Shown here piece after piece: positions 37,194 to 48,474 of a stretch of DNA of 64,000 bases. The first letter of the stretch is position 1; each line of letters opens with the position of its first letter. This DNA is from Litomosoides sigmodontis. Lineage: Eukaryota > Nematoda > Chromadorea > Rhabditida > Onchocercidae. Made by a program: the position numbers and the translations under genes. The notes beneath the pieces were generated by a model. That model did no database searches, was not told the origin of the DNA, and saw only the letters and a list, made by a program, of their open reading frames with translations. Where the stretch lies: positions 10,770,250-10,834,249 of the forward strand of contig OY718806.1 of NCBI GenBank assembly GCA_963070105.1. Reading direction: 5' to 3'.

Positions 37194-38215
37194 GTGCGTT
37201 GCCTAACAACTGCATTGCCGCATGTCAACTTCACAAATTCCCAGTAATAGCACGTTCTCACCACTTCAAACCACTCCGTTCACCCTGGCTGTTTTTCCTG
37301 CTAATTGCTCAAGGCTCCCCCCCAATCACTAGCCACTCCATGACCATGACTAGGCAATTTCCAGAACTACCTCGCCTTCACAAATTTACGCTCCAGTAGC
37401 AGTGCCAAGACAGTTCACAGTTCCCATTAAGAGGTGAGCTGACTCTGCCACCACTTTGTGTCAAAAGCGCACGAAATTCATAAGTACACACGGCACACAC
37501 TGAAATGTGTAACGCATGTGCTTAGGCATCATATTTCATGGAAAAGACTGCTCTTTCTATAGCATACTTTAATCTCAAAATCCGTTTTAGACAATTTTAG
37601 AATGCATTACCAGCGCATGAAGAAATTACTGGTTATGCAAAAAACATTTACCGGTCTCGGTAACCTGGATACACTCTAAGTGGTGGTGTAATTGCTTGAA
37701 ATGTTACGAGCTCACCCTGCTCCACTGGACTGCTGCCTCCAGAAGTCATTATCTCGCTTTATGGAGCGAATTGCTTATTAATTGTCGCTCGCGCTGCTAT
37801 TATTCTTGCCGAGCAACCACACAACTTTACGCCCTTTTACCAGTTGTGATCCGCGAACAAGTCCCACGCCAAATATGAGGTTGGTCTATTTGAAGACACT
37901 CATTTCAAAGAGTTAACTGACAACGAATCAGTCCTTGCTTTCATTTTCAGAGCTAATTTGGTGTCAGCTAAATATCGGACACTATCCGACCGACCGACGT
38001 ATCCATCCACCATCTCTTTTCACCATTCTCAAATTATTCTTTCGTCAGTAGAAATTGCATAAAGCCCAGCGCGTTTCTAACTGTCAGAAGAATATGGACT
38101 ACCACTCACACGAGTGGTGATTACGTGGCACTTGTCATTTTTCTCTTTCCTCGCCTTGCAAATAAGTACACACAATGTTGCTACTGTGCAGATTAAATTC
38201 AGCAGAGAAACAGCA

Positions 38216-39044
38216 ATGGCTCGCAACCGACATACTGATGACATTCTAAATGTCAACGTTGGCGGCAAACGTTATACAGTGCGGCGAACCGACCTGCTAG
38301 CAGATCCGAAAAGTAAACTGGCGGAATGGTTCAAACCTGGTACTGTCAAGCAAATTGCTACTGATAAAGGAGGTTAGCATACAACTTTGCACTTCATGTT
38401 CGCCAACTGTGTAAAGTCCTCGAAGAAGAGGAGCAATGTGCATGATAATGTGCTCATCGAAGTTCACAATTTCAGGTAATTATTACCTGGATCGCGATCC
38501 AAAATCTTTTCGCCATATCCTTGCATATCTGAGACTAAAGAAAGACAAATTTGTTCTATCACTGGCATTACCTGCAAAACCGGACAATTTGGCAAAGTAT
38601 ATCAGTAAAATTGCTACACTGGGCCTAGCAGACTATGCTCCTGCAATCTTAAAGAACCTCCTGACATTCATTCTTTTAAACCATAAATCAAGATTTCACA
38701 TTTATTATCAAAGAATCACTAATTCAGCGGGGTCACACTTAACGAGGTCAGCCATCAGTTTTACTTCCTGCTAAGAATCACTAAAAATTTGCATATCCAG
38801 GTTGGTTGCTGAATGTGAAGCACTGAATATTATTGAGCTAAAAAATTTGGCACTTGATGTTTTACAAAAGTATCAGCGTACGGAAGAACAGCACTACGTG
38901 ACAAGTTATGTACAAATTGTTCTTCGTGACTACGAAGCATGGCAGTTTGATCATGAACAGGTAATTGTATTTATCCATAAATTATTTGCAAATTTGGATC
39001 AACCGTACCATTTGGCAACGGAAGCACTAACAGCGATGTTGTAG
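38216..39044 (+). CDS. KCTD-type BTB/POZ (T1) domain protein
   Basis: About 173 aa from exons 38216-38372, 38476-38596 and 38801-39044. The T1-type BTB fold is plain: ILNVNVGGKRYTVRRTDLL at the N-terminus, then LDRDPKSFRHILAYLR and VAECEALNIIEL. There are no channel membrane segments, so this is a KCTD-like adaptor rather than a potassium channel. Family members assemble as oligomers and often serve as Cullin-3 substrate adaptors. The third exon either reads to TAG at 39044 or splices at HEQ/GTAATT (38960) into an exon I cannot find. It is the last protein gene before the rDNA. Confidence 0.8.
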
Positions 39045-40060
39045 AAGAATTGCATAGGTTGCTGAAGTTTAAATGACATGAAATTGTAGAGTACAATAAT
39101 GAAGAAAGGTAAAGGGGGTGGAAGCGCAGAGATGGAATTGGCAGTTACGTCAGCTTATGACGAATGGGACAACATGTAAACAGTGCGCATTCGATTCATG
39201 AAAACCCAAAAGTATTCTCAAACTATTCTTTCATTGCTTGCATCTAGAAAAAATTAGATAGAGAAATTCCATATCGCATTATAATTCAAATCTTCACTCA
39301 GCCCTCCTTGCGCGTGCCCACTCAAAACATTAGTTTGGGATGTGAAGGCCGGCGTACTTTCGGAAGCTTCTCTTTTTCTCTTTCGCAATACAACACCAGT
39401 GATGCTTGAAATTTGTCAATTTTAGCAGTAGTACGCACTAATTTCACGCTACCAAAACATAACATGCATTGTTTCATCTGCTAGTTTATGAAGTTTTCAT
39501 TTGTTTGAAATTGAAGCAAAAAGTAAAATATATTTTCTATCAAAAGTGCCTCTTTATCTGTACGACTCGTGTACTGCACACACCCATCATCTTGCGCACG
39601 TTAGTTATTACACATAATTTTTGCTGTTGAGGGTTACGATCCCGCAATAACTCTCGCAGAACAGTCAATTACGTCATCGATGGTTTGGACATGTGTAATG
39701 ATTAGAAAAAGTAACAAACACTTCTGTCGGAAACGCGAAATGAGTTTAGCACAAATCACGAACATCCATCCATAAATTACTCGCCAAAAACGGATTGTTC
39801 ACAACTGCGCAGTCTTTGTCTTGTAATCAGTCCAGAAAAAGGCTTTGTCACTAATTGCACTAAAAATGGTAAGGGATTCATTCATACCAGTGAAAGTCGC
39901 GCAAGTGCAAACTTCTCCTCCCATCGAATATTCAATTATTTTCAGTACAACCGTTTTCTCAAGGAACAAAAGTCAGCGAAACGGATAAGGCATTTTACCG
40001 AAGTAAGCAAGCATTAATACTTCCAGCACACGAGCGCTCCTGTATTTCATCAATTTCCTG
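39045..40060. other. gene-free interval between BTB gene and rDNA spacer
   Basis: No exon, RNA gene or repeat recognised. It marks the change from single-copy gene territory to rDNA spacer. Confidence 0.5.
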
Positions 40061-40328
40061 GTTCGTCATAGAACGGGTTGATAGGAGCGTTGATTATTCC
40101 AACTGCTCTTTAATGAGAGTAGTGAGAAGATAACTGAGAAGTGTGAGGAGAAGCGCCTTGACTTGCCTTGCCCTGCCTTGCCACCACGTCCATTTATTTT
40201 CAAAAGCAGTGGTAGAAAGCACTAACTACACTATGTTGCAATCACTTATATTCCAGAAAATAATATGCCTACTACTACTGCTTCTACTGCTACAATTTCC
40301 ACTATTATTCAAATCGGTGTGTGTGTGC

Positions 40329-40329
40329 A

Positions 40330-40378
<49 letters not shown>

Positions 40379-40388
40379 CACACACACA
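40329..40388. repeat. (CA)n microsatellite in the upstream spacer
   Basis: About 60 bp of CA dinucleotides with one CAA interruption. The equivalent CA run occurs in each downstream spacer copy (about 48618, 49918 and 50947). Confidence 0.95.
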
Positions 40389-40790
40389 GACCTCTAGCAT
40401 TTATGTACAGAGATTTTTTTTTCATATGCATGCATTTTACTCCTGTTCTTTTCATTTTCCCACGCTTTTTTCCTCTTTTCACTCACTTCTCTTTCTCTCT
40501 TTTTTCCTCTTATTTTTTCTTATTTTTTTCTCTCTATTTAACGATGCTCGTTATTTTCCATCCTCTCTCTCATATAAGGAAAGAAAGCGAGAGAGAGAGG
40601 GAGGTTGCATTAATACAGACGTACCCACACTGTCTCTGTCTATCTTTCGATCTATCCATCTGTTATATTATTTCTTACAATGTATATATTCATACATATA
40701 CATATGTATATACACATACATCCCTTTTTTTCTTTTCCAGCAAAAACTACAAACAAAGCAATAACAATAACAATGACAATAATAATAATA

Positions 40791-40858
40791 ATAATGATGA
40801 TGATAATGATGATAGTGATAAGTTATCACTATCACTATTACTATCGCTATCATCATAA
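40791..40858. repeat. imperfect palindrome in the upstream spacer
   Basis: ATGATAGTGATAA is followed at once by its near-complement, TTATCACTATCACTATTA, then ATC-rich sequence. The arms can pair into a long AT-rich hairpin or cruciform about 0.9 kb upstream of 18S. Confidence 0.6.
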
Positions 40859-41130
40859 TTATTCCTTAAAAAGATAAGCAAAAGAGCATAGAATTTAATA
40901 ATAGCGATGCTTTTTTGTAAAATTTAAAAAAACGTAAAATTTGAAAAAAAATGTTGAAATTTCACGAAAAAACACCAAAAATTAGCATTTAGTGTTAAGT
41001 AATGGAAAATAGAAGAGAGAGAAAGAGAGAAAGTTCGATAAAAATGTGTAAAATCGAGAAATGGGAAATAAATCGAAATTTAAAAATAAGTTAAAATTTG
41101 AATTAGTTTTAAATTAAAATTTTAAATGTG

Positions 41131-41745
41131 AAATGCTGTGACGTTAATAGAGAGGTTCAAGTAGATGTATTGTTAGTGGAAAATTTAAATTGAAATTTGA
41201 AATTGAAATTTGAAGTTTTCGCTAACTTGAGCAATGGATTGTCTCGTGAAATGAAAGTTTCAGCAGGCGTGCAATCTAAAAAATTCGAGTGATTCTAACA
41301 GTGATGACGACATACGTGTACGTCGTGTTAGGATCACGAAATGTCTCTGGCGAGATGTGACATTCGAAGAAAGAGTGGCGGAATGCTCCGTTGTATATGT
41401 GTGAAGTTCTACGATGTTTTAAGCTTGAGAGGTGAAAAATTTCGCAAAGTGAAGTTTTGTTGTTGATAAGCGAAAGAATGGATTGAGTTTTTGGTGGAGA
41501 AAAAGCAAGAAATTTGGATTGATGATGAATGGACGAACTGCACACGGCGCAACAGGGCAACAAGTGACAGTGGTAGTGTGGCGATGCTACGCTACTGTTT
41601 GCTACAACGGTGGAGTGAATTTTGAAGCGAGAAATTCAATTATCACTGAGGTAGTGGTAGCAGTGGCAGTGGTCATCGTCATGGTCACGCTGCTTACTTG
41701 TTGCCAGCTGATGTGGCTGTTCGAGAGCGCAGAGTGCGTGCATCA
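41131..41745 (+). other. presumptive 5' external transcribed spacer
   Basis: Sequence between the last spacer-repeat homology and the 18S 5' end. The RNA polymerase I start cannot be placed from sequence alone. It contains an inverted repeat at 41289-41337 whose arms (GTGATTCTAACA and TGTTAGGATCAC) pair with one mismatch and could form a processing stem in the pre-rRNA. Confidence 0.55.
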
Positions 41746-42918
41746 TCTCCCCGATTGATTCTGTCGGCGGTTATATGCTTGTCTCAAAGGCTAAGCCATG
41801 CATGTCTAAGTTCAAATAAACCTATAAAGGTGAAACCGCGAACGGCTCATTATAACAGCTATAATGTACTTGATGTTGACTGTCCAACGTGGATAACTGT
41901 GGCAATTCTAGAGCTAATACATGCACCAAAGCTCCGACTTGTTTGAACGAGCGCATCTATTAGATTAAAACCAATGGGGTGGTCATCAGCTGCTGCTGCT
42001 GGCCACCCGTTCAGATTGGTGACTCTGAATAGCTATTGCTGATCGCATGGTCTTGCACCGGCGACATATCTATCAAGTGTCTGCCTTATCAACTTTCGAT
42101 GGTAGTTTATGTGCCTACCATGGTTGTAACGGGTAACGGAGAATAAGGGTTCGACTCCGGAGAGGGAGCCTGAGAAACGGCTACCACATCCAAGGAAGGC
42201 AGCAGGCGCGCAAATTACCCACTCTCAGAATGAGGAGGTAGTGACGAAAAATAACGAGACCGTTCTCTTTGAGGCCGGTTATCGGAATGGGTAAAATTTA
42301 AACCTGTTAACGAGGATCTATGAGAGGGCAAGTCTGGTGCCAGCAGCCGCGGTAATTCCAGCTCTCAAAGTGTATATCGTCATTGCTGCGGTTAAAAAGC
42401 TCGTAGTTGGATCTGCGTCTTAGGACCTGGTCCATCCATTGGATGAGAACTGGGCTCCTAGGCTACACTGTTGCCAGTTTTCCGTGCGTTGCCTTCACTG
42501 CGCTGCGCATGGTGGCTAGCAAGTTTACCTTGAAAAAATTAGAGTGCTCAACGCGGGCTAATGCCTGAATACTCGTGCATGGAATAATGAAATAGGATCT
42601 CGGTTCTATTTTGTTGGTTTTCTGATCTGAGATAATGGTTAAGAGGGACGGACGGGGGCATTCGTATCGCTGCGTGAGAGGTGAAATTCTTGGACCGTAG
42701 CGAGACGTACGACTGCGAAAGCATTTGCCAAGAATGTCTTCATTAATCAAGAACGAAAGTCAGAGGTTCGAAGGCGATCAGATACCGCCCTAGTTCTGAC
42801 CGTAAACGATACCAACTAGCGTTCCGTTGGCGGTAAATACGCCTTGACGGGCAGCTTCCCGGAAACGAAAGTTTTTCGGTTCCGGGGGAAGTATGGTTGC
42901 AAAGCTGAAACTTAAAGA

Positions 42919-42952
<34 letters not shown>

Positions 42953-43394
42953 GCGGCTTAATTTGACTCAACACGGGAAAACTCACCTGGCCCGGACACC
43001 GTGAGGATTGACAGATTGAGAGCTCTTTCATGATTCGGTGGTTGGTGGTGCATGGCCGTTCTTAGTTGGTGGAGTGATTTGTCTGGTTTATTCCGATAAC
43101 GAGCGAGACTCTAGCCTACTAAATAGTTTCTGAATTGCTACTGCTGCTGTTCAGGCAACTTCTTAGAGGGACAAGCGGTGTTTAGCCGCATGAAGTTGAG
43201 CAATAACAGGTCTGTGATGCCCTTAGATGTCCAGGGCTGCACGCGCGCTACACTGGAGGAATCAGCGTGCTGTAACCATTGCCGAAAGGTACTGGTAACC
43301 CGTTGAAAATCCTCCGTGATCGGGATCGGGAATTGCAATTATTTCCCTTGAACGAGGAATTCCTAGTAAATGTGAGTCATCAGCTCACGTTGAT

Positions 43395-43429
<35 letters not shown>

Positions 43430-43537
43430 GCCCGGGACTGAGCCGTTTCGAGAAAAGCGGGGACTGCTGTTTCGATGCCTTTCGAGGTGGAGATTCTTTG
43501 GTGGAAATCGCTTTAATCGCAGTGGCTTGAACCGGGC

Positions 43538-43585
<48 letters not shown>
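41746..43585 (+). rRNA. 18S rRNA: 18S (small subunit) ribosomal RNA
   Basis: About 1840 nt. It begins near GATTGATTCTGTC and ends at GCGGAAGGATCATTA. Universal segments are present and uninterrupted: GTGCCAGCAGCCGCGGTAA, AAAGAAATTGACGGAAGG, TGTACACACCGCCCGTCG and GTAGGTGAACCTGCGGA. The variable segments (such as GCTCTCAAAGTGTATATCGTC after the 530-type loop) resemble Spirurina nematodes. No insertion or obvious lesion is seen, so it looks functional. Confidence 0.97.
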
Positions 43586-43853
43586 TCGAGAGCTTCTTCT
43601 CATCACAACAACAACAACAGCGGCAGCAGCATTGCGTGTAATAACGGTGATGCTTGTTGGTGTCTATACTCTATCTGAGTTGTCGCCTGACCGTCGATAA
43701 CAATGAGGATGGAGCGATAGCTTAATTAATAATTGCTCGATTAATTAATTAAGTAGACTTAATAAGCATTTAAGCTAGTTATGCTACCAACGAAATAACA
43801 AAACACACACACACACGTAAACATGTCTATACAAGAGAAAGGAGAAATTTTTA
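43586..43853 (+). other. internal transcribed spacer 1 (ITS1)
   Basis: About 268 nt between 18S and 5.8S. It starts with a CAACAACAACAGCGGCAGCAGC-like trinucleotide stretch, then an AT-rich inverted repeat around TTAATTAATTAA (43720-43755) and a short CA run. Confidence 0.9.
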
Positions 43854-44012
43854 AACTCTTAGCGGTGGATCACTTGGCTCGTGGATCGATGAAGAACGCA
43901 GCTAGCTGTGATAATTAGTGCGAATTGCAGACGCATTGAGCACAAAAATTTCGAATGCACATTGCACCATTGGGTTCACTCCCAGTGGTACGTCTGGTTG
44001 AGGGTCAATGAA
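43854..44012 (+). rRNA. 5.8S rRNA: 5.8S ribosomal RNA
   Basis: About 158 nt. Conserved elements in order: CTCTTAGCGGTGGATCAC, CGATGAAGAACGCAG, GAATTGCAGACGCATTGAG, TTTCGAATGCACATTGCACC and GTCTGGTTGAGGGTCA. Ends are approximate by a few bases. Confidence 0.95.
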
Positions 44013-44584
44013 GAAGAAAGTACCAATGAAAAGTGCCCAGCAACTCACTTCATCGTCCACTCACTTTCTCCACACCGTCAGCGACAGTCCAATTCAGTTC
44101 AATCATTTTACTACGGATAATCGTTCATTTGCGAGTACATTAATTTGTCGAAGGGTTATTTGAAGTGAAGTGATTGAATGCTTGATTGATTGGATCAATG
44201 ATGGTGGTGAGTGATGATTGTGGGGATGGAGAGAGGGCAGTGTGCGCTTTAATTTGGAGAAGAAAGCGTTAGGTGATAATTGCAAAACAAGATGAATGGT
44301 TGAAATTATCCCCTAATAAGTGAGTAAAAATAAGAGTAATAAAAGTTATGTGTTTGAGGCGATACGGCGTATGCAAGATGCACGTACGTGGCATGAATAG
44401 TAGTAGCAAACACGTAAATTTTTATTACAATTATTGTCATACATAGTTGCGAGAAATTCTTTTTACATATAAAATAACTGGTGAGCAGCAAGCAGCAGCA
44501 GCACAGCTTAAGTGTGTAAAGAGAATTAGCAAGAAGTGAGTGACATCACGGCGGCGCTATGTATGCGTGACATCGTCATTTGTG
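44013..44584 (+). other. internal transcribed spacer 2 (ITS2)
   Basis: About 570 nt between 5.8S and 28S. AT-rich, with an AGCAGCAAGCAGCAGCAGCA stretch near 44486. Long compared with many nematode ITS2 sequences. Confidence 0.88.
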
Positions 44585-46132
44585 ACCTCAACTCAGTCGT
44601 GACTACCCGCTGAATTTAAGCATATAACTAAGCGGAGGAAAAGAAACTAACGAGGATTTCCCGAGTAACAGCGAGTGAAAAGGAAAGAGCCCAGCGCTGA
44701 ATCCAGTAGATAACCATGTACACTATATGGAAATGTAGCGTATAGGTATGGTCGATCGTCACGTACTGCTACACCCAAAGTCCCCTTGAGCGGGGCTACA
44801 GTCCATAGAAGGTGCTAGACCTGTACGGGTGCAGTGGCGTTACGAAGGATTATACTTTGGAGTCGGGTTGCTTGAGATTGCAGCCTAAAGAGGGTGGTAA
44901 ACCTCATCTAAGGCTAAATACGACCACGAGACCGATAGCAAACAAGTACCGTGAGGGAAAGTTGCAAAGAACTTTGAAGAGAGAGTTCAAGAGGGCGTGA
45001 AACCGCTGGGATGGAAACGGATAGAGTTAACGAAACTTGCCGGTATTCAACCATTCAATTTAGCAACTCTTGCACGCGTTCATGCACGTTACGTACGTGC
45101 GTGCATGCTCGTTTGTAGGAGCTTGAAGTGCTAAATTTAGATTGGTGTATTTACCGGTGGTATGCATCGAGAGCTTCGTTTATAGCATATTTAAGAGTTA
45201 TTTAGTGGACTAGTTATTGAAAATGTAATAGCTGGAATCCTAAATGACACCTGAAATGTGTCTTGGATGAAGTGTGTGTTCTCTTGCGCTCGCTAATATG
45301 CGCCTATACTCTCTACTAGTTATGCATCTACATGTGGTCGCTTGCGCGACTTGATCAGTTGATACTGATTGGTGGAGTTGTATAGGGTGTATGTTGCGCG
45401 TGTAACGGCAACAACGTTACACGGTACATCTCGGTGTGAACGTTAATCACCTATCTGACCCGTCTTGAAACACGGACCAAGGAGTCTAGCGTATACGCAA
45501 GTTATTGGGTGGTAAACCTGTGAAATGTCAAAAAGCATAATGAAAGTAAAGATTATCGTTAGGTATAATTGATATGTGAGCTGCACGTGGTTTCATGTGT
45601 GGCGCAACATAGCCCCGTCCACACGTTGCTGCTAGCAGCAATAGGGCGGAGGTAGAGCGTATATGCTGGGACCCGAAAGATGGTGAACTATACCTGAGCA
45701 GGATGAAGCCAGAGGAAACTCTGGTGGAGGTCCGAAGCGATTCTGACGTGCAAATCGATCGTCTGACTTTGGTATAGGGGCGAAAGACTAATCGAACCAT
45801 CTAGTAGCTGGTTCCCTCTGAAGTTTCCCTCAGGATAGCTGGAGTACGCGCGCACGCGCAGTTATATTCGGTAAAGCGAATGATTAGAGGAATTGTGGGA
45901 CGAAACGTCTTCAACCTATTCTCAAACTTTCAATGGGTATGACGTCTTGCTTGCTTGAACGTGAAGCACAGACATTGAATGTGTACTCTAAGTGGGCCAT
46001 TTTTGGTAAGCAGAACTGGCGCTGTGGGATGAACCAAACGTTGAGTTAAAGTGCCAAACTTTCCGCTCATTAGACCCCATGAAAGGCGTTGGTTGATATA
46101 GACAGCAGGACGGTGGCCATGGAAGTTGGAAA

Positions 46133-46166
<34 letters not shown>

Positions 46167-47261
46167 TCAACTAGCCCTGAAAATGGATGGCGCTTGAGCG
46201 GAAGACTTATACTCAACCGTTGCGTGGGCTTGTGTTTGCGCGCGAGAGAGAGCGAACCTGGCCGCAACGAGTAAGAGGGTCGCAGTGGTTAGCGTTGAAG
46301 ACTTTGGGCGTAGGCCCGGTTGGAGCTTCCATTGGTGCAGATCTTGGTGGTAGTAGCAAATATTCAAGTGAGATCCTTGAAGACTGAAGTGGAGAAGGGT
46401 TCCACGTGAACAGCAGTTGAATGTGGGTCAGTCGATCCTAAGATATTGGCTAGTGCCGTTGAATAAAAGACATAGGAGTGATGGAGATTGCACTAATCGT
46501 CCAGAATGCTGATGTGTGTTTGATCGAAAGGGAAACGGGTTAATATTCCCGTACCTGGACACGGAGATGAATTCTCATTGTGAGAATTTAGCGCGGTAAC
46601 GCAAATGAACTCGGAAACATTGAGGAAAGCCCGAGCCAGAGTTCTCTTTTCTGGTTAAGGAACGGACTCCCTGGAATCGGTTCAGCCGGAGATAGGGACG
46701 TTGTGTGCATTTGTTTTCCGTAAAGCGCCACGGTTCCTGTGGTGTCTCGTACGCTTTGCTCGATCCATGAAAATCCGAGGGAAGCTATTTGAATTTCGTG
46801 CCAGATCGTACCCATATCCGCAGCAGGTCTCCAAGGTGAACAGCCTCTAGTCGATAGAATAATGTAGGTAAGGGAAGTCGGCAAATTAGATCCGTAACTT
46901 CGGGATAAGGATTGGCTCTAAGGACTGGGCCGGTCGGGCTGTAGCGTGAAGTAAGCGTGATTGGTTCCATGCAGTGTGGCATTAGTTTCTTACGAGGAAT
47001 TGATGGAGCTCGGCTAGTGTTCCAATTATCTTGTGAATCGTTACAGCTGCGTGTGTCGCACGCGTACACGCCGCTGCCCCTGGGTGGTGGTGGTGGTGGT
47101 GGCGCGGATTCGGCCGGCGCTAAACAGTCAGCTTAGAACTGGCACGGACTCGGGGAATCCGACTGTCTAATTAAAACAGAGGAGACAGATGGCCCTTGCG
47201 GGCGCTGACTGTCTCTGATTTCTGCCCAGTGCTCTGAATGTAAAAGTGAAGAAATTCAACG

Positions 47262-47328
<67 letters not shown>

Positions 47329-47329
47329 C

Positions 47330-47361
<32 letters not shown>

Positions 47362-47362
47362 A

Positions 47363-47412
<50 letters not shown>

Positions 47413-47419
47413 CACACAC

Positions 47420-47459
<40 letters not shown>

Positions 47460-47852
47460 ACTCTGTGAAGAGTCATGAGAGGTGTAGCATAAGTGGGAGG
47501 TCGCGCTCGGCGCGGCCACCAATGAAATACCACTACTTTCATCGATTCTTTACTTATTCGGTTGAGCGAGAGTTGAGGCGTCGTCGACGCTTCGAGATTT
47601 TTGATTTAAGTCGGGTTGTCGCCAGCCGGCGGCGATCTGACGACTCGCACCGAAGACAGTGTCAGGCGGGGAGTTTGACTGGGGCGGTACATCTGTCAAA
47701 CTGTAACGCAGGTGTCCTAAGGCTAGCTCAGAGAGGACGGAAACCTCTCGTAGAGTAAAAGGGCAAAAGCTCGCTTGATCTTGATTTCCAGTACGAATAC
47801 AGACCGCGAAAGCGTGGCCTATCGATCCTTTTGCCATTCAATAGAAGGTTTC

Positions 47853-47900
<48 letters not shown>

Positions 47901-47923
47901 AGCCAAGCGTCCATAGCGACGTT

Positions 47924-47961
<38 letters not shown>

Positions 47962-48003
47962 CGAAGCAGAATTCGCCAAGCGTTGGATTGTTCACCCACC
48001 AAT

Positions 48004-48058
<55 letters not shown>

Positions 48059-48474
48059 TGAGATGTTGTTGCGATAGTAATCCTGCTCAGTACGAGAGGA
48101 ACCGCAGGTTCAGACATTTGGTTCATGTGCTTGGCCGATCGGCCAATGGTGCGAAGCTACCATCTGAGGGATTATGACTGAACGCCTCTAAGTCAGAATC
48201 CCACCTAGACAAAGCAACGATAAATTTGCTCCCCGGTGTCGGGAGGCACTATTATGTTAGCAAACAAGCAAGCTAACAGCTAATGCCCCATTAAATGGCA
48301 TCTTCCACTTAATCGAATGGTTCAGTGGTTGCCAAAACCGGATCACTCTCTGGTGCAATGTCGGGGCGCAAGATCACTTGCAGACGACTTGATTACTGGT
48401 CAAGGTGTTGTAAGCAGTAAAGCAGCCTCCATACTGCGATCTGTTGAGACTTATCCTTTGATTGGACGATTTGT
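44585..48474 (+). rRNA. 28S rRNA: 28S (large subunit) ribosomal RNA
   Basis: About 3.9 kb. It starts at the segment before CTACCCGCTGAATTTAAGC and ends near CGATTTGT. Conserved cores are intact: GCGGAGGAAAAGAAACTAAC, CTCTTAAGGTAGCCAAATGC, GTAACTATGACTC, CAGGGATAACTGGC, GACGTTGCTTTTTGATCC and CAGTACGAGAGGAACCGCAG (sarcin-ricin). Expansion segments vary, for example a GGT run at about 47084-47101. The target sites used by R1 and R2 retrotransposons in arthropods (around 47290-47365) are uninterrupted. Confidence 0.96.

Larger units (their letters stand above)
33587..38215. other. intergenic region between pdk-1 and the BTB gene
   Basis: About 4.6 kb with no supported gene. It contains a G-rich run (34934-34964), a 159-codon open frame at 35284-35763 with no recognised motif, and a possible coding exon at 37094-37193. 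A TGTGCAG acceptor at 38185-38191 lies just before the BTB gene start and could be its trans-splice or 5'UTR acceptor. Confidence 0.5.
40060..41130 (+). repeat. diverged rDNA intergenic-spacer repeat upstream of 18S
   Basis: It shares ordered blocks with the spacer repeats downstream of 28S: the GTTGATAAGAGCATT-like block with CCTTGCC and TCCATTTATTTTCAAAAGCA (40075-40225), the CA run followed by TAGCATTTATGTACAGAGA and CATATGCATGCAT (40329-40436), a CTTTTTTC-rich block, an AAT/GAT trinucleotide block, and an A-rich block with a GAGAGAAAG run (40900-41060). The same order on both sides shows that the rDNA unit is embedded in spacer, as in a tandem array. Confidence 0.85.

Noticed and set aside
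40265..40858. 197-codon open frame with a His-Thr repeat
   Set aside because: Generated by the CA microsatellite and CT-rich spacer of the rDNA repeat.
47287..47370. Possible R1/R2 retrotransposon insertion in 28S
   Set aside because: The target region reads continuously with conserved 28S sequence; no insertion.
41746..48474. Several open frames of 60-100 codons in the rRNA region
   Set aside because: They lie inside 18S and 28S rRNA and follow rRNA sequence, not protein constraint.
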